64,000 nt of DNA from positions 62,001 through 126,000 of the forward strand of contig NZ_JAHFZZ010000017.1 in NCBI RefSeq assembly GCF_018603905.1, given 5' to 3'. The translations under genes were made by a program, and so were the position numbers. The notes below the pieces were generated by a model, which worked only from the letters and a program-made list of their open reading frames with translations, ran no database searches and was not told where the DNA came from. Positions 26,919 to 35,782 of the stretch are shown piece by piece; positions within the stretch are counted from its first letter, which is position 1; the number at the start of each line of letters is the position of its first letter. This DNA comes from Nonomuraea sp. NEAU-A123 (lineage in GTDB: Bacteria > Actinomycetota > Actinomycetes > Streptosporangiales > Streptosporangiaceae).

Positions 26919-27566
26919 CTAGGGCACGGATCTAAGTCCGCGCAGCTCCACAACCTGAGAGGTGGCCAGCGCATGAGGGTGATGTGTGGAGTCGTCCCAG
27001 GACACGAACACGTTGTGCGCCGTCGGCATCAACGTGCCAGGCAGCAAGCCAGGCCGGTACATGTCGGCGAGGACTCCAGCGGACTCGACTCCGACCGCCG
27101 TGACGAGGCCGAAGCTCTCGCCCAGCATGGGGCACTCCTCCATGGCCCTGGGGATGCAGCCCCAGCACGTCGGCGGTGCGTTGGTACGTCCGCTCTCCGC
27201 GCCGGTGCGCTCGAACACGGTCGCCGTCAGCAGCCACGGGATAAGCCCCGTCTCAGGGTCGGTCGCGGGGTCGCCGCACACCTGGCAGAGCCGTTTGTCC
27301 ATGCATTGCCATTGACGGCGCTGGTTGAGCTTGCGCATACGTTCAGCGCCGCGCTCGTCCGGCTTGCCTCGCAGGTCGCGCACACGGGCGCGGAGGATGC
27401 CCGGCTCCCACGACCGGGCTGACGGGCCCTTGACCCAGTCGCCAGATCTGGATGAGGGCAGATAGCTCAAGCGCTGTCGGCACGCGTACGGGACAAATCC
27501 GATCGGGTCGGACACCAGCTCGTTGGCGTACGCGATCGTGTAAGGCACAGTCGTGTAGCCGCTCAT
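26919..27566 (-). CDS. Hypothetical cysteine-rich (zinc-ribbon-like) protein
   Basis: 215 residues. The centre has a CQVCG pair (MDKRLCQVCGDPATDPETG) and, about 45 residues on, CWGC (APPTCWGCIPRAMEECP), a spacing compatible with a zinc site. The Trp/Asp-rich end has no enzyme motif. The ATG at 27566 overlaps the stop of the upstream 67-residue gene in an ATGA arrangement, which fixes the start. I recognise it only as a type often found beside XRE/DUF5753 regulators in actinomycetes. Confidence 0.65.
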   Translation of the reverse strand: MSGYTTVPYTIAYANELVSDPIGFVPYACRQRLSYLPSSRSGDWVKGPSARSWEPGILRARVRDLRGKPDERGAERMRKLNQRRQWQCMDKRLCQVCGDPATDPETGLIPWLLTATVFERTGAESGRTNAPPTCWGCIPRAMEECPMLGESFGLVTAVGVESAGVLADMYRPGLLPGTLMPTAHNVFVSWDDSTHHPHALATSQVVELRGLRSVP

Positions 27567-27766
27567 GAGGCCGGTCGCCCCCACGTGTGGAGGATGCGGA
27601 CGGTCGGCGCCTCTATGTACTCCAAGCGCTGGCGAGTCGGCGCGGTGATGACCTTGCCGCTGTAGTGAACGGCCGTCCAGGTGCCGTCCGGGCGTTGTTC
27701 GACGTCGCGAAATTCAGGGACGTAGGTGCCGCTAGACGTCGTGCTCTCTGGGATGTGGAGCGCCAT
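27563..27766 (-). CDS. Small hypothetical protein coupled to the zinc-ribbon-like gene
   Basis: 67 residues, beta-rich (EFRDVEQRPDGTWTAVHYSG), no recognised domain. It overlaps the following gene by 4 nt and diverges from the small gene at 27950, so the 183-bp gap between them should hold two promoters. Confidence 0.55.
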   Translation of the reverse strand: MALHIPESTTSSGTYVPEFRDVEQRPDGTWTAVHYSGKVITAPTRQRLEYIEAPTVRILHTWGRPAS

Positions 27767-27949
27767 GGGTGGAAGCTACGAAGGCGTTCCGAGCTGGCTC
27801 AATGCCGTTGCCATGCCTTGCCCACATATCGGTCAGGGGGTGGTCACTCCGATCTTGCTTGGCAACTTCTGGCAATCGTGTTGAGGTTGGGTGCGGCAGC
27901 GCGCAAGCTACGGCACGTGGGTACTCGATCTCTCAGGAGGAGGAAATCC

Positions 27950-28159
27950 ATGATGCTTCGGTTCCTCGGCAAGGATCCCGACAGCCCAAGCGGGGGGTCG
28001 CCAACCCTGTGGCAGGACCAGGACACCGGCGACCTCATCGTGCAGGGCTACACCCTCACAGACCCTGTAGCCGTGGGGGAAGTCGGAGACATCCCCCTGG
28101 GGGAGGCCGTCGTCCGGATCCCCCTACGGATGGTCCAGTTCCTGCCTAAGGCCGAGTAG
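27950..28159 (+). CDS. Small protein, first gene of a DUF6879/DUF5753 unit
   Basis: 69 residues (MMLRFLGKDPDSPSGGSPTL ... IPLRMVQFLPKAE) with a strong AGGAGGA ribosome binding site. Its stop shares a base with the GTG start of the next gene. Genes of this size precede DUF6879 proteins in many actinomycete regulator clusters. Function unknown; by position perhaps an antitoxin-like or signalling partner. Confidence 0.7.
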   Translation: MMLRFLGKDPDSPSGGSPTLWQDQDTGDLIVQGYTLTDPVAVGEVGDIPLGEAVVRIPLRMVQFLPKAE

Positions 28160-28677
28160 TGACCCCAGCCGAACGCGTCGACGAGGCCCTTCGGCGGTGC
28201 CGTCGCTCTGCGCTCCACCTGGAGATGCGCGACGGCTACATGCTCGATGATCCGGACTACCACGCCTGGCAAGCCGGTCACCGGCTCGATCCGGAAGACC
28301 GATCATCGTGGTGGCGACCGTGGCTGCAAAACATCGCCGACGTCGTCGCCCGTGGTGTCGAGGTACGCCGGGCGCGTATCGTGTCCGAGCCCATCAGCAA
28401 CTACATCCGCTACGAGTACGACATCACCTTCCCCAACCTGCGAGCCGGTGAGGAGGTCCGGTGGCTGCCGCGCAGGAGAGCCTCAGACCTTGCCCTCCCA
28501 GGCAACGACTTCTGGTTGTTCGACGGGGAGGTGCTCCTGATTAACCACTTCAGCGGAGAGGGGGATTGGCTGGACGTCGAGCACGTCACCGACCTTGAGG
28601 TGATCAAGTTCAGCGCCGAGGCGTTCGAGGCCGTCTGGCGACGCGCCATTCCGCACGACCAGTACCAGCCAGCTTGA
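28159..28677 (+). CDS. DUF6879-type hypothetical protein
   Basis: 172 residues, Trp- and Asp-rich, matching the pattern I associate with DUF6879 (RYEYDITFPNLRAGEEVRWL, then LPGNDFWLFDGEVLL, ending FEAVWRRAIPHDQY). No catalytic motif is known. It overlaps the gene before by one base and the gene after by four, so all three are translated as a unit. In this arrangement it probably works with the XRE regulator that follows. Confidence 0.72.
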   Translation: MTPAERVDEALRRCRRSALHLEMRDGYMLDDPDYHAWQAGHRLDPEDRSSWWRPWLQNIADVVARGVEVRRARIVSEPISNYIRYEYDITFPNLRAGEEVRWLPRRRASDLALPGNDFWLFDGEVLLINHFSGEGDWLDVEHVTDLEVIKFSAEAFEAVWRRAIPHDQYQPA

Positions 28678-29540
28678 TCAAGCCGATCGTGCCCCTCTCG
28701 TCCTCCAGCGCCCAGCACGCAGCGCGTGTGCTCGCGGCCAGGCTCCGCAAGGTCCGGACCGACGCCGACATGACCGGCCGAGATCTCGCGGAGCTAGCCG
28801 GTTGGCACCCCTCCAAGGTCAGCCGTATCGAGAACGCCCGCCGCACACCCTCGACCGCCGACATCCGCGTGTGGTGCGCACGCTGCGGTGTGCCCGATCA
28901 GACGGAGGATCTGGTGGCCTCCCTGGAGGCCATCGAGGGCATGTTCGTGGAGTGGAGGGAGATGGAGCGCACGGGCCTGAAGGCCGCGCAGGAGTCCGTC
29001 ATCCCCACCTGGGAGCGGACCCGGCACTTCCGCATCTACTCCTCGCAGCTCATCCCTGGCCCGTTGCAGACGCCCATGTACATCGAGGCGTTGCTGACCT
29101 CCCTCATGCATCGCCGGAGGCTGCCTGACGACATCGAGGAGGCCGTCCAGGTCCGCGTGGACAAGCAGCACATCATCCACGACGGTGGCCGGCGCATCGC
29201 GGTCATCCTGGAGGAGAGCGTGCTGCGCCAGCCCATAGGCGGCGTCGACATCATGGCCGCGCAGCTCGGTCATCTCCTGAGCGTGAGCATCTTGGCCTCG
29301 ATCTCCCTGGGGATCATCCCCTTGGGAGCCGACCGGTCCACAATCTGGCCGACCGAGGGCTTCTTCATGTTCGACGAGGCCGAGGTGACCGTCGAACTCG
29401 TCTCCGGCCATCTGACGATCACGCAGCCGCACGAGATCGCCATGTACGGCGACGTATTCACGAAGCTGGCAGAGCTTGCGGTGTACGGCAAAGCGGCCCG
29501 CAGCCTCATCACATCCGCGGTGGCCGCTCTCGACGAATGA
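28674..29540 (+). CDS. XRE family regulator with DUF5753 domain
   Basis: 288 residues. The N-terminal HTH (AARLRKVRTDADMTGRDLAE, LAGWHPSKVSRIENARRTPS) is followed by the DUF5753 ligand-binding-like domain that begins near YSSQLIPGPLQTPMYIEALL and ends TKLAELAVYGKAARSLI. The start is TTG 28674, overlapping the upstream stop (TTGA). The family includes WhiJ/BldB-partner type regulators in Streptomyces. Here it probably controls element genes. Confidence 0.85.
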   Translation: MIKPIVPLSSSSAQHAARVLAARLRKVRTDADMTGRDLAELAGWHPSKVSRIENARRTPSTADIRVWCARCGVPDQTEDLVASLEAIEGMFVEWREMERTGLKAAQESVIPTWERTRHFRIYSSQLIPGPLQTPMYIEALLTSLMHRRRLPDDIEEAVQVRVDKQHIIHDGGRRIAVILEESVLRQPIGGVDIMAAQLGHLLSVSILASISLGIIPLGADRSTIWPTEGFFMFDEAEVTVELVSGHLTITQPHEIAMYGDVFTKLAELAVYGKAARSLITSAVAALDE

Positions 29541-29606
29541 TGCCAACCGACGACATCTAGCTGGTTCCACCGCAAAACATGTGAAGGCCGGGCCTCCGAC
29601 CGCCCT

Positions 29607-29906
29607 TCAGCGCCTCTTGCCCAACCCCGGCAACCCGCCCGACACGGTACGCACGCTGACGGACGGCCCTTCGGGCGGGGTGATGCGTCTCTTGCGCTGA
29701 GGCCGGGGAGGGTTGGGCTTCTCCAGCCGAGGCGGTACAGGAGGGGGACCGCCAGAGGGTTCCATCACGAGCGATCCGGACGCCCTACAGACCTTGGTCG
29801 ATCGGGGAAGGGAATGGGAGTAGAGGCGACCCGTCCGTTGATTGGCCCGCGTCATGCCCCCGCATTCCAAGCAACGATGCTCTACCGCATCAGGATTACG
29901 CGCCAA
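29607..29906 (-). CDS. Small zinc-finger-like protein
   Basis: 99 residues from TTG 29906. The first half has HRCLECGGMTRANQRTGRLY followed by SH and a later Cys (KVCRASG), a C-x2-C...H...C pattern of a small zinc finger common in actinomycete plasmids. The tail is Pro/Arg rich. It converges on the DUF5753 regulator. The start is uncertain because no ribosome binding site is clear. Confidence 0.5.
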   Translation of the reverse strand: MARNPDAVEHRCLECGGMTRANQRTGRLYSHSLPRSTKVCRASGSLVMEPSGGPPPVPPRLEKPNPPRPQRKRRITPPEGPSVSVRTVSGGLPGLGKRR

Positions 29907-30085
29907 TGGATGCCCCCTCTATTGATCGCGGGCTGATCGTCCAGAGCCGTTGGCTCAGCCGAGCGAGGGGAGGTTCGTCCGTGCCGCCCCGTCGTTGTCT
30001 AATCGTGTCGCTGGGATGATCGTTACAGATCTGGCTCCTGATAATGTTTCTTCTCAGGAGTTAAAAGCAGCCCGAGGAGACCCCC

Positions 30086-31141
30086 GTGACCGAGCTCGTC
30101 CCCGTCGCTCTGGCCGTCCCCGCCGTGCCCGTTCACTCGGCCGCCGATATCGCCCTGAGCGACGACGCACGGGCGGCCATCCTCGCGGGCATCCCGGAGT
30201 CGACCCGCCGCGCGTACGCCTCCGACTGGAGCGCGTTCACCACGTGGTGCGCCGACCGTAGCCGCGTGGCGCTCCCGTCGACCGCAGAGACCATTACCGA
30301 GTACGTCACTCATCTCACGCTGACTCCCTCGGCACGCACCGGCCGTCCGCTCTCGCCGTCCAGCATCGAGCGCGCGTTGGCCGCGATCCGGACGGCGCAC
30401 AACGCGGCGAACGCCCAGCCCCCGCAGACCAAGGCATGCCGCAAGGTGTTGTCTGGCTACCGGGAGCGCCTGGCCCTGACGAAGGATCCGGCCGCCCGTC
30501 CTCGTAAGGCCGATCCGGCCGTGCCCGACACTCTGCGCGCGATGCTGGCCACGCTCGACCGCTCGACGCTGGCAGGCAAGCGTGACGCCGTCCTGCTGCT
30601 GCTCGGCTACGCCTGCGCCGCTCGCGTCTCGGAGCTCGTCGCGCTCGACGTGGCCGACGTTCGGGAGACCCCTGACGGCCTGCTGGTCAACGTTTACCGA
30701 CGCAAGATCAAGACGTTCACGGAGACGGCCATCCCCTACGGCCGCGTTCCGGCCACGTGCCCCGTGCGTGCCCTGAAGGATCTGCTCACCGCGATGGCCG
30801 AGGATGGCCGGACGTCCGGCCCGCTCCTGGTCAGGATCGACAGGCACGGCCGTGTGGCCCCGCCCATGCTGCGCAAGGGCCTCCCGATCGGTGATCCGTC
30901 CGGCCGCATGACCTCTGACGCTGCTGCGGACGTGGTCACCAGGATCGCTCAGGCTGCTGACCTTGACGGCCGGTGGACTGGTCACTCCCTGCGGCGTGGC
31001 TTCGCTACGGCCGCCAGGCGCTCCGGCGCGGCCTTGGAGAGGATCGGCCGTCATGGTGGCTGGGCCGACGGCTCGAAGGCCCTGCTCGGCTACCTGGAGG
31101 AGGGAGACCGCTGGACGGACAACCCCGTGACCGGCCTGTAG
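30086..31141 (+). CDS. Tyrosine recombinase (site-specific integrase)
   Basis: 351 residues from GTG 30086 with ribosome binding site GAGGAGA. N-terminal SAM-like core-binding domain (STRRAYASDWSAFTTWC) and a C-terminal catalytic domain with the expected residues: Arg in AARVSELVAL, Lys in YRRKIKTF, HSLRR, RHGGW and the nucleophile Tyr in LLGYLEEGDRW. It is the second recombinase of the element and is not next to either attachment repeat. It may resolve multimers, invert DNA or be left from another element. Confidence 0.88.
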   Translation: MTELVPVALAVPAVPVHSAADIALSDDARAAILAGIPESTRRAYASDWSAFTTWCADRSRVALPSTAETITEYVTHLTLTPSARTGRPLSPSSIERALAAIRTAHNAANAQPPQTKACRKVLSGYRERLALTKDPAARPRKADPAVPDTLRAMLATLDRSTLAGKRDAVLLLLGYACAARVSELVALDVADVRETPDGLLVNVYRRKIKTFTETAIPYGRVPATCPVRALKDLLTAMAEDGRTSGPLLVRIDRHGRVAPPMLRKGLPIGDPSGRMTSDAAADVVTRIAQAADLDGRWTGHSLRRGFATAARRSGAALERIGRHGGWADGSKALLGYLEEGDRWTDNPVTGL

Positions 31142-31445
31142 CCAGCCACGGCCACCAGGAGCGCCTACCTTCTCTCGGGAGTGTGGGCGCTTTCTGCGTT
31201 CCTGGGCCCGGCCATCGTCGAGCTGGCGCACGCGCACGGCGGCCGTCGTCGTCGAGCTCCTGGCCGTCGACCTCCAACCGGCTTGCCCTTGGCAAAAGCG
31301 ACCCCACCCACCCTTAAGCCAGCCCCTCCCAGGGGACCCCGCCTGGTGTCGCGAGTAGCCGGGCGGTTCATGGCGTAAACAGTGGCCTCCCGCCACGAGA
31401 AACGGCATTACCGAATGGCGGAAGGAGTTGGCCACAGTTGTTTGC
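31142..31445. other. Gap between tyrosine recombinase and HNH-AP2 gene
   Basis: About 300 bp. Two short opposed frames exist but both are Pro/Arg-biased shadows. No hairpin with a clear stem was seen. Composition shifts from GC-rich to clearly AT-richer at about 31400. Confidence 0.35.
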
Positions 31446-31919
31446 ATGGCAGAGCTTGAAACGAATAGACCGGGCATAACAGTAATCGTTGATGATGATA
31501 TTGCCGAGATGCTGAAGGATTGCAAGATCACCGTACGGACCAGCACCCCTGGGGCGTGGTACGCGTGGGCGCGGACCGACGCGGGAACCAAGCCCGTGGC
31601 TCGGTTGGTGATTGATGTGCCCGAGGGTATACAGGTAGACCACATCAACAGGAATCCGCTGGACAACCGCCGGGAGAATCTCCGGCCTGCCACGCGCACC
31701 CAGAATGCCAGGAACCGCTGGGGCTGGGGACAGACGGGGTACAAGGGTGTCCGGGCCCGGGGGCCCCGAGGAGCAGGGCCGTATGAGGCCGCTATCTACG
31801 TTGACAAGAAGCGCATTTATCTAGGCAGGTTGAAAACGGCCGAGGAGGCGGCACGCCTATACGACGCAGCCGCCAAAGAGCGTTTCGGGGAGTTCGCTGC
31901 ACTCAACTTCGACGACTAA
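31446..31919 (+). CDS. HNH endonuclease-like protein with AP2-type DNA-binding domain
   Basis: 157 residues from ATG 31446 (31428 is also possible). The HNH core is VDHINRNPLDNRRENLRPAT, followed by RTQNARN. The C-terminal half is an AP2/ERF-like DNA-binding domain (GYKGVRARGPRGAGPYEAAI, then YLGRLKTAEEAARLYDAAA). This two-domain order is that of free-standing homing endonucleases of phages and mobile elements. It is more AT-rich than its neighbours and probably a selfish passenger. Confidence 0.85.
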   Translation: MAELETNRPGITVIVDDDIAEMLKDCKITVRTSTPGAWYAWARTDAGTKPVARLVIDVPEGIQVDHINRNPLDNRRENLRPATRTQNARNRWGWGQTGYKGVRARGPRGAGPYEAAIYVDKKRIYLGRLKTAEEAARLYDAAAKERFGEFAALNFDD

Positions 31920-32467
31920 GAATTCGCGAGGGGGCATCCTTAAACACTCCTGAGGAAGGGGATGCTACCTGGAAATCTGCACGGCATATCGACCCGTGAT
32001 CGTGAGCAGTGGCCTGGTAGAGCACTTACGCAGAGGCTTTTCAGGCCACACGCGTGTCTGGGCATTGTCCGGCAGTCGTAGGGCTCTCTGAAGCCTGCGA
32101 GAGGGCCCGTAGTAGGTATGTTGGCCGATCGGCCACGCGGAGAAACACGGAATTCAGCGCCGTCAGAGTTGGGGCCTAACCACCGGCAATGCGGAACAGC
32201 ACCCCAACTTCAGCGCGGGCAGCGTGGCAAGCTCTGGAGGTCCCCGCGGCTTGGATATCATTACCCTGAACTGGGAAAACGCACAACGCCAGGCCCCTGC
32301 AGCATTCGCCGGCGGATGTGTGGCCGTCCTGAATGTACCTACTACTTCTGCGGCCTTGCGGAGCGCGAACGTGCCCTGTCGCTGCAGGTTCCCTGCCGTC
32401 CCATTCGAGGGTGGTCCCAACCGACAGTCGAGTGGCAGAGCGAAGGGAGATCCGAGAGACTCGCTGC
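31920..32467. other. Gap of about 550 bp with weak hairpin only
   Basis: No convincing gene. AGTTGGGG (32167-32174) and CCCCAACT (32203-32210) form an 8-bp inverted repeat with a long loop. Short frames on both strands lack protein-like composition. Confidence 0.35.
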
Positions 32468-32935
32468 ATGAGTGCGCCTGTACTATCTGCCATCGCTGCC
32501 GCCTGTGCCGCTGTGTTAGCTGGCCTCAATCTCTTCGTCACTGGACGCCGGGAGCAAACGAAGTGGTCCAGGGAGGTACTCGTCGATACCCTCGCGGAGT
32601 TCCTGACCGCAAGCTATCGGTGCAAGGACGAGTGCAAGCAAGCCGCAGCGATGAAGAGGGCGGGCCTGTCGGACGATGACCTCAAATCTCATTTAGACGC
32701 TGCGAGTGCCGTCTACGACGAGCAGAAGGACGCGCTAACCCGACTCCGCCTTCTTGCTCCTCCGAGCGTGGTGAAGGCAGCCAACGCGGTCCGGTACAGG
32801 AACAAGGACTATCTGACGTTCGCTACGGAAGGGCTTAATGGAGATATTGAGCAGGACCGAAAGCTTCGTTGTGGGTTGGGAGCAGCTCGTGAGGAAGCTC
32901 TTCAAGCCGCCAGGCGGTTTCTCAAGATCCCGTAG
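32468..32935 (+). CDS. Small membrane-anchored hypothetical protein
   Basis: 155 residues: one N-terminal hydrophobic segment (VLSAIAAACAAVLAGLNLFV) then a cytoplasmic helical domain rich in Lys/Asp (RCKDECKQAAAMKRAGLSDD). No family recognised. ATG 32468 is chosen because it opens directly into the membrane segment; the upstream in-frame part looks non-coding. Confidence 0.55.
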   Translation: MSAPVLSAIAAACAAVLAGLNLFVTGRREQTKWSREVLVDTLAEFLTASYRCKDECKQAAAMKRAGLSDDDLKSHLDAASAVYDEQKDALTRLRLLAPPSVVKAANAVRYRNKDYLTFATEGLNGDIEQDRKLRCGLGAAREEALQAARRFLKIP

Positions 32936-33092
32936 CCTTCTAGGCTCACTAGAACGTTCAGCTGTCATCAGTGATCAAGCCTTGATCGCCCTCGAGAAGC
33001 GAGTAACGTATCTATAAGTCCCTGACGTTTGGGGATCTTCTGGTCAGTTATCCGGCCTCTCCTTAACCGGAGGAGCGCGAAGGGGTCACCTC

Positions 33093-34412
33093 ATGCAACC
33101 ATCCGATAACGAGAAATACTGGCAATACACGTGGTTGGACGAGCTGCAAATTCGGTCGATTAAAGATTATCGGAAAGCAATCAGGAAGCCTGCAAATATT
33201 GAAAGACTGGTGGAGTTGCAGGCAGCAGATGTGGCATTGCCACTTCATGCTAGAAGGTTGAACACAAATAACATCGTCGCCGGTCGCCGAATGGATTTGT
33301 CGGGACGAATGGGTTGCGTTCACTTCGACTGTCTTCGGCCACAGATAGATAGTCTATTCGGCAGCATATGGCACTACTTTGACAAAGTTACCGTCGACGG
33401 ACATAGCCCCGTCGAAAGAGTAGCGAGCCATGATAATTCGGAAGCGCACTACAAGGCTCTTTACAATTTGGAGCAACGCATACGCCTCCTTCTGCACCTC
33501 CGCCAAATCGGCGCTGAACCTTTCTTGGATTTTGCCCCCAAGGCCGGAAGTTTCTGCGACAAGCATTTTCGTAAAAGCGCCGAGGAGTACGGTCTGTCGG
33601 TCTTGATTGACGATTCTATGCTCGCTCGTCTAACAGACGCGCTAATAGATGAATCGCGGATTGAACTGAAGCAATACCCTCGCGCATGGCATTACACGCT
33701 TAAGCATCCGAGAATGGATGAAGTATATGGAGAGATTTCTCACGCAGAAGATCCATCCACCGAGCCAACAGCCAAGGATGTTGCGTTGGAGGTCATTGGA
33801 AGACATTCAAATGCGCTCGTGATGGACGTATACACTGCCCGCGCTCTCAAACTTCCGCTTCTCCAGACCCCCGACGCCTTTTGGTTCAACATGAATAACG
33901 ACAGGTCGGACACAGAGCGACAAGAACAAGAACAAGAAAAGGCCGTTGCTCTAGAGATCCGGCTACCTGTCCTTAGAGGCGTGCCCGCGCGTGAGCTGCT
34001 TCGAATTCGCCATGACGAATGGCCGCACTTTGAGCGATACCGCAATGCTCTGCGCCAGGCTATTCGAGAGCAAATCGCTCAACAGGGAGAACGTGACCCA
34101 CATGAGATCGCACAGTCAGTGGTTGACGAGTTCATCAAACCTGAACTAGCTCAGATAGAGAGCAAACTAAAGGCCGTAAATAAGACCCTGGCTCGTAAGC
34201 TCACCACTAACGTGTCTTTGGGAAGCATGGCTACCATGGTTGGTGCGCTTTCAAGCGCGCCATTGGTAGCAACTGCAGGTGTCGCAACCTCCGGTGTTGG
34301 CACGATTGTTGCGTCGCTTGCGCACCTTCACAAGTACTTCGACGACCGGTCCGCGATCGAACTATCGGATCTGTACTTCCTGTGGAAGGTTCGAGGCAAG
34401 CATGGCTCCTAA
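33093..34412 (+). CDS. Unknown AT-rich cargo protein with C-terminal hydrophobic segment
   Basis: 439 residues with ribosome binding site GGAGGAG. Base composition is much more AT-rich than both the element backbone and the chromosome, pointing to separate acquisition. Residues 1-240 are soluble and rich in Tyr, His and Asp. Residues 330-385 are a charged helix (AQIESKLKAVNKTLARKLTT). Residues 388-422 are hydrophobic (ATMVGALSSAPLVATAGVAT and on). I do not recognise a family. The architecture, position and composition fit a cargo such as phage defence, but no effector motif is visible. Confidence 0.75.
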   Translation: MQPSDNEKYWQYTWLDELQIRSIKDYRKAIRKPANIERLVELQAADVALPLHARRLNTNNIVAGRRMDLSGRMGCVHFDCLRPQIDSLFGSIWHYFDKVTVDGHSPVERVASHDNSEAHYKALYNLEQRIRLLLHLRQIGAEPFLDFAPKAGSFCDKHFRKSAEEYGLSVLIDDSMLARLTDALIDESRIELKQYPRAWHYTLKHPRMDEVYGEISHAEDPSTEPTAKDVALEVIGRHSNALVMDVYTARALKLPLLQTPDAFWFNMNNDRSDTERQEQEQEKAVALEIRLPVLRGVPARELLRIRHDEWPHFERYRNALRQAIREQIAQQGERDPHEIAQSVVDEFIKPELAQIESKLKAVNKTLARKLTTNVSLGSMATMVGALSSAPLVATAGVATSGVGTIVASLAHLHKYFDDRSAIELSDLYFLWKVRGKHGS

Positions 34413-34477
34413 TAGGTCGAAGGTCGGCCGGAGGCGAACGTCTCGACGCAGAATCTCGTCTGCGTACGGCATGCAAA

Positions 34478-34507
34478 AGGCCCCTCCGCAAGTTCGCGAA
34501 GGGGCCT
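34478..34507. terminator. Strong hairpin terminator between convergent genes
   Basis: AGGCCCCTCCGC and GCGAAGGGGCCT form a 12-bp stem with one mismatch and a 6-nt loop, preceded by AAAA. It separates the cargo gene from the minus-strand membrane protein. Confidence 0.75.
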
Positions 34508-34535
34508 GCTCGGGTTAGGGCACCCGGACCGTTAT

Positions 34536-34868
34536 CTAAGGGCTTCTACTCCTGCCGTCTGACCGATGCCTGCGTCTTCGTCGGCGGCGGGGAGGTTGCT
34601 CCACCGCTGGGGGATCCGGCTGGTCTTCCGCCTTGGGCGGTTCCAACTCCGGCATCTCTGAATCTGTCTGCTGCTGTAGATCTTGACCCAGATGTATTGA
34701 GGCTCCCCACAAAGTCAGACGAGCGTCGCTCACCTTCTGCTTCTGATCGCGGGCAGAGGCCAGAATCTGGCGTGTCCACAGGACGGCGATCAATCGGTAG
34801 ACGATGAACACGATCATCCCCCATGGACCCACATCCAGGAGCCAAGCTCCCCATGTGGTCCATGGCAT
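34536..34868 (-). CDS. Small membrane protein with Pro/Arg-rich tail
   Basis: 110 residues: one transmembrane helix (GPWGMIVFIVYRLIAVLW), a helical stretch, then an acidic Pro-rich tail ending in a run of arginines and histidine. No family. It may be an accessory transfer or spread protein by size and topology, but this is a guess. Confidence 0.5.
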   Translation of the reverse strand: MPWTTWGAWLLDVGPWGMIVFIVYRLIAVLWTRQILASARDQKQKVSDARLTLWGASIHLGQDLQQQTDSEMPELEPPKAEDQPDPPAVEQPPRRRRRRRHRSDGRSRSP

Positions 34869-35738
34869 GGTGGGCGAGCCTAGTCCAGGCCCAGATCGAT
34901 CTTGGCGAGCGGCATCGGTTGCCCTTCCCCGGATTCGTTACGGACAGGTGGTACGGAACGCCCGACCTAGCAACAATCATCAACGCCCCGTTAGGTCGGG
35001 GAAGCAGCTCCTGAGATGTCGTAGCGGTACTCACGAGGTCCTCCCCTCCCACTAAGCGTGATGACTTGCCTCGGTCTGGCAGTCCCTGACCTGCTGGGAC
35101 CGTCCTGTGTATCCCGCAGGTTCCCCTTGCACACGTGCTGAATTCGCGTGAGCCTTGGCTTGCCGTGTCCTTTTTGGCGTGCAAGGGGTCTTCCCCGAGT
35201 CTTGGCGTGCGTGACTCGTGAGCTAGCCCAGGTGCACTATGACGTGCACACGACGCCCTCTGGAAGTAAGAGCGCAGGACTGGCTGACCCAAGTTTGCCA
35301 TGCCGTTACCTGTGCTCGCACACCGCGACACTTCCGTGTTTATGGGTGTTCGAGCTCGCATCCGCCGATAATGATCACGCCCTTGGCAGTGCGCCACACT
35401 GACCGTGGGGCTCGTTAGGCAAACTGTCCATCTGCGATAGCTAGATCAGGTTGCGGAGCCTCACCGAGGTAGCGGAGCCGCTACCAGAGTGCGCTATCTG
35501 GTTGACGTGTCGTTATGTACCGAGGTAGCGGTGTAGCGACCGGCTCTCCCCCTGTTTTTTGGGCTGAATCTGAGTCCAAACGCGCTGGACGTCGTACAGG
35601 ATGTCGAGCTTCGGCTGATCGTGATCCTCGCTCGCCGGCAAAGGTGACCCGGAGGGATGTACCAACTACGTTAGGCGGTACGCCAGGCGGCCCCATGACG
35701 TCACGACTTCATGGCCTCACAGCGTCCCCAGACACGAC
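34869..35738. other. 870-bp non-coding region with an 18-bp palindrome and repeats
   Basis: No convincing gene on either strand, although a minus-strand frame spans much of it. GGTAGCGG-AG-CCGCTACC is a near-symmetrical palindrome at 35468-35485. ACCGAGGTAGCGG occurs at 35463-35475 (with one base before) and again at 35519-35531. The cluster may be an operator, partition site or origin. Confidence 0.4.
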
Positions 35739-35770
35739 AGAGCCCCGCAGGGACGTCCTCGCGGGGCTCT
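35739..35770 (-). terminator. Perfect 10-bp hairpin terminator after the PASTA protein gene
   Basis: AGAGCCCCGC and GCGGGGCTCT flank a 12-nt loop that itself contains GGACGTCC. It lies 13 bp beyond the minus-strand stop at 35783. Confidence 0.7.
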
Positions 35771-35782
35771 CTGATCAGTTGC

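Noticed and set aside
29830..29903. tRNA-like stretch on the minus strand (GCGGTAGAGCATCGTTGC)
   Set aside because: No T-arm and no acceptor pairing; the bases code for a C-x2-C protein instead.
34546..35397. A 283-codon minus-strand frame
   Set aside because: Overlaps the better small membrane protein in another frame; composition is not protein-like.
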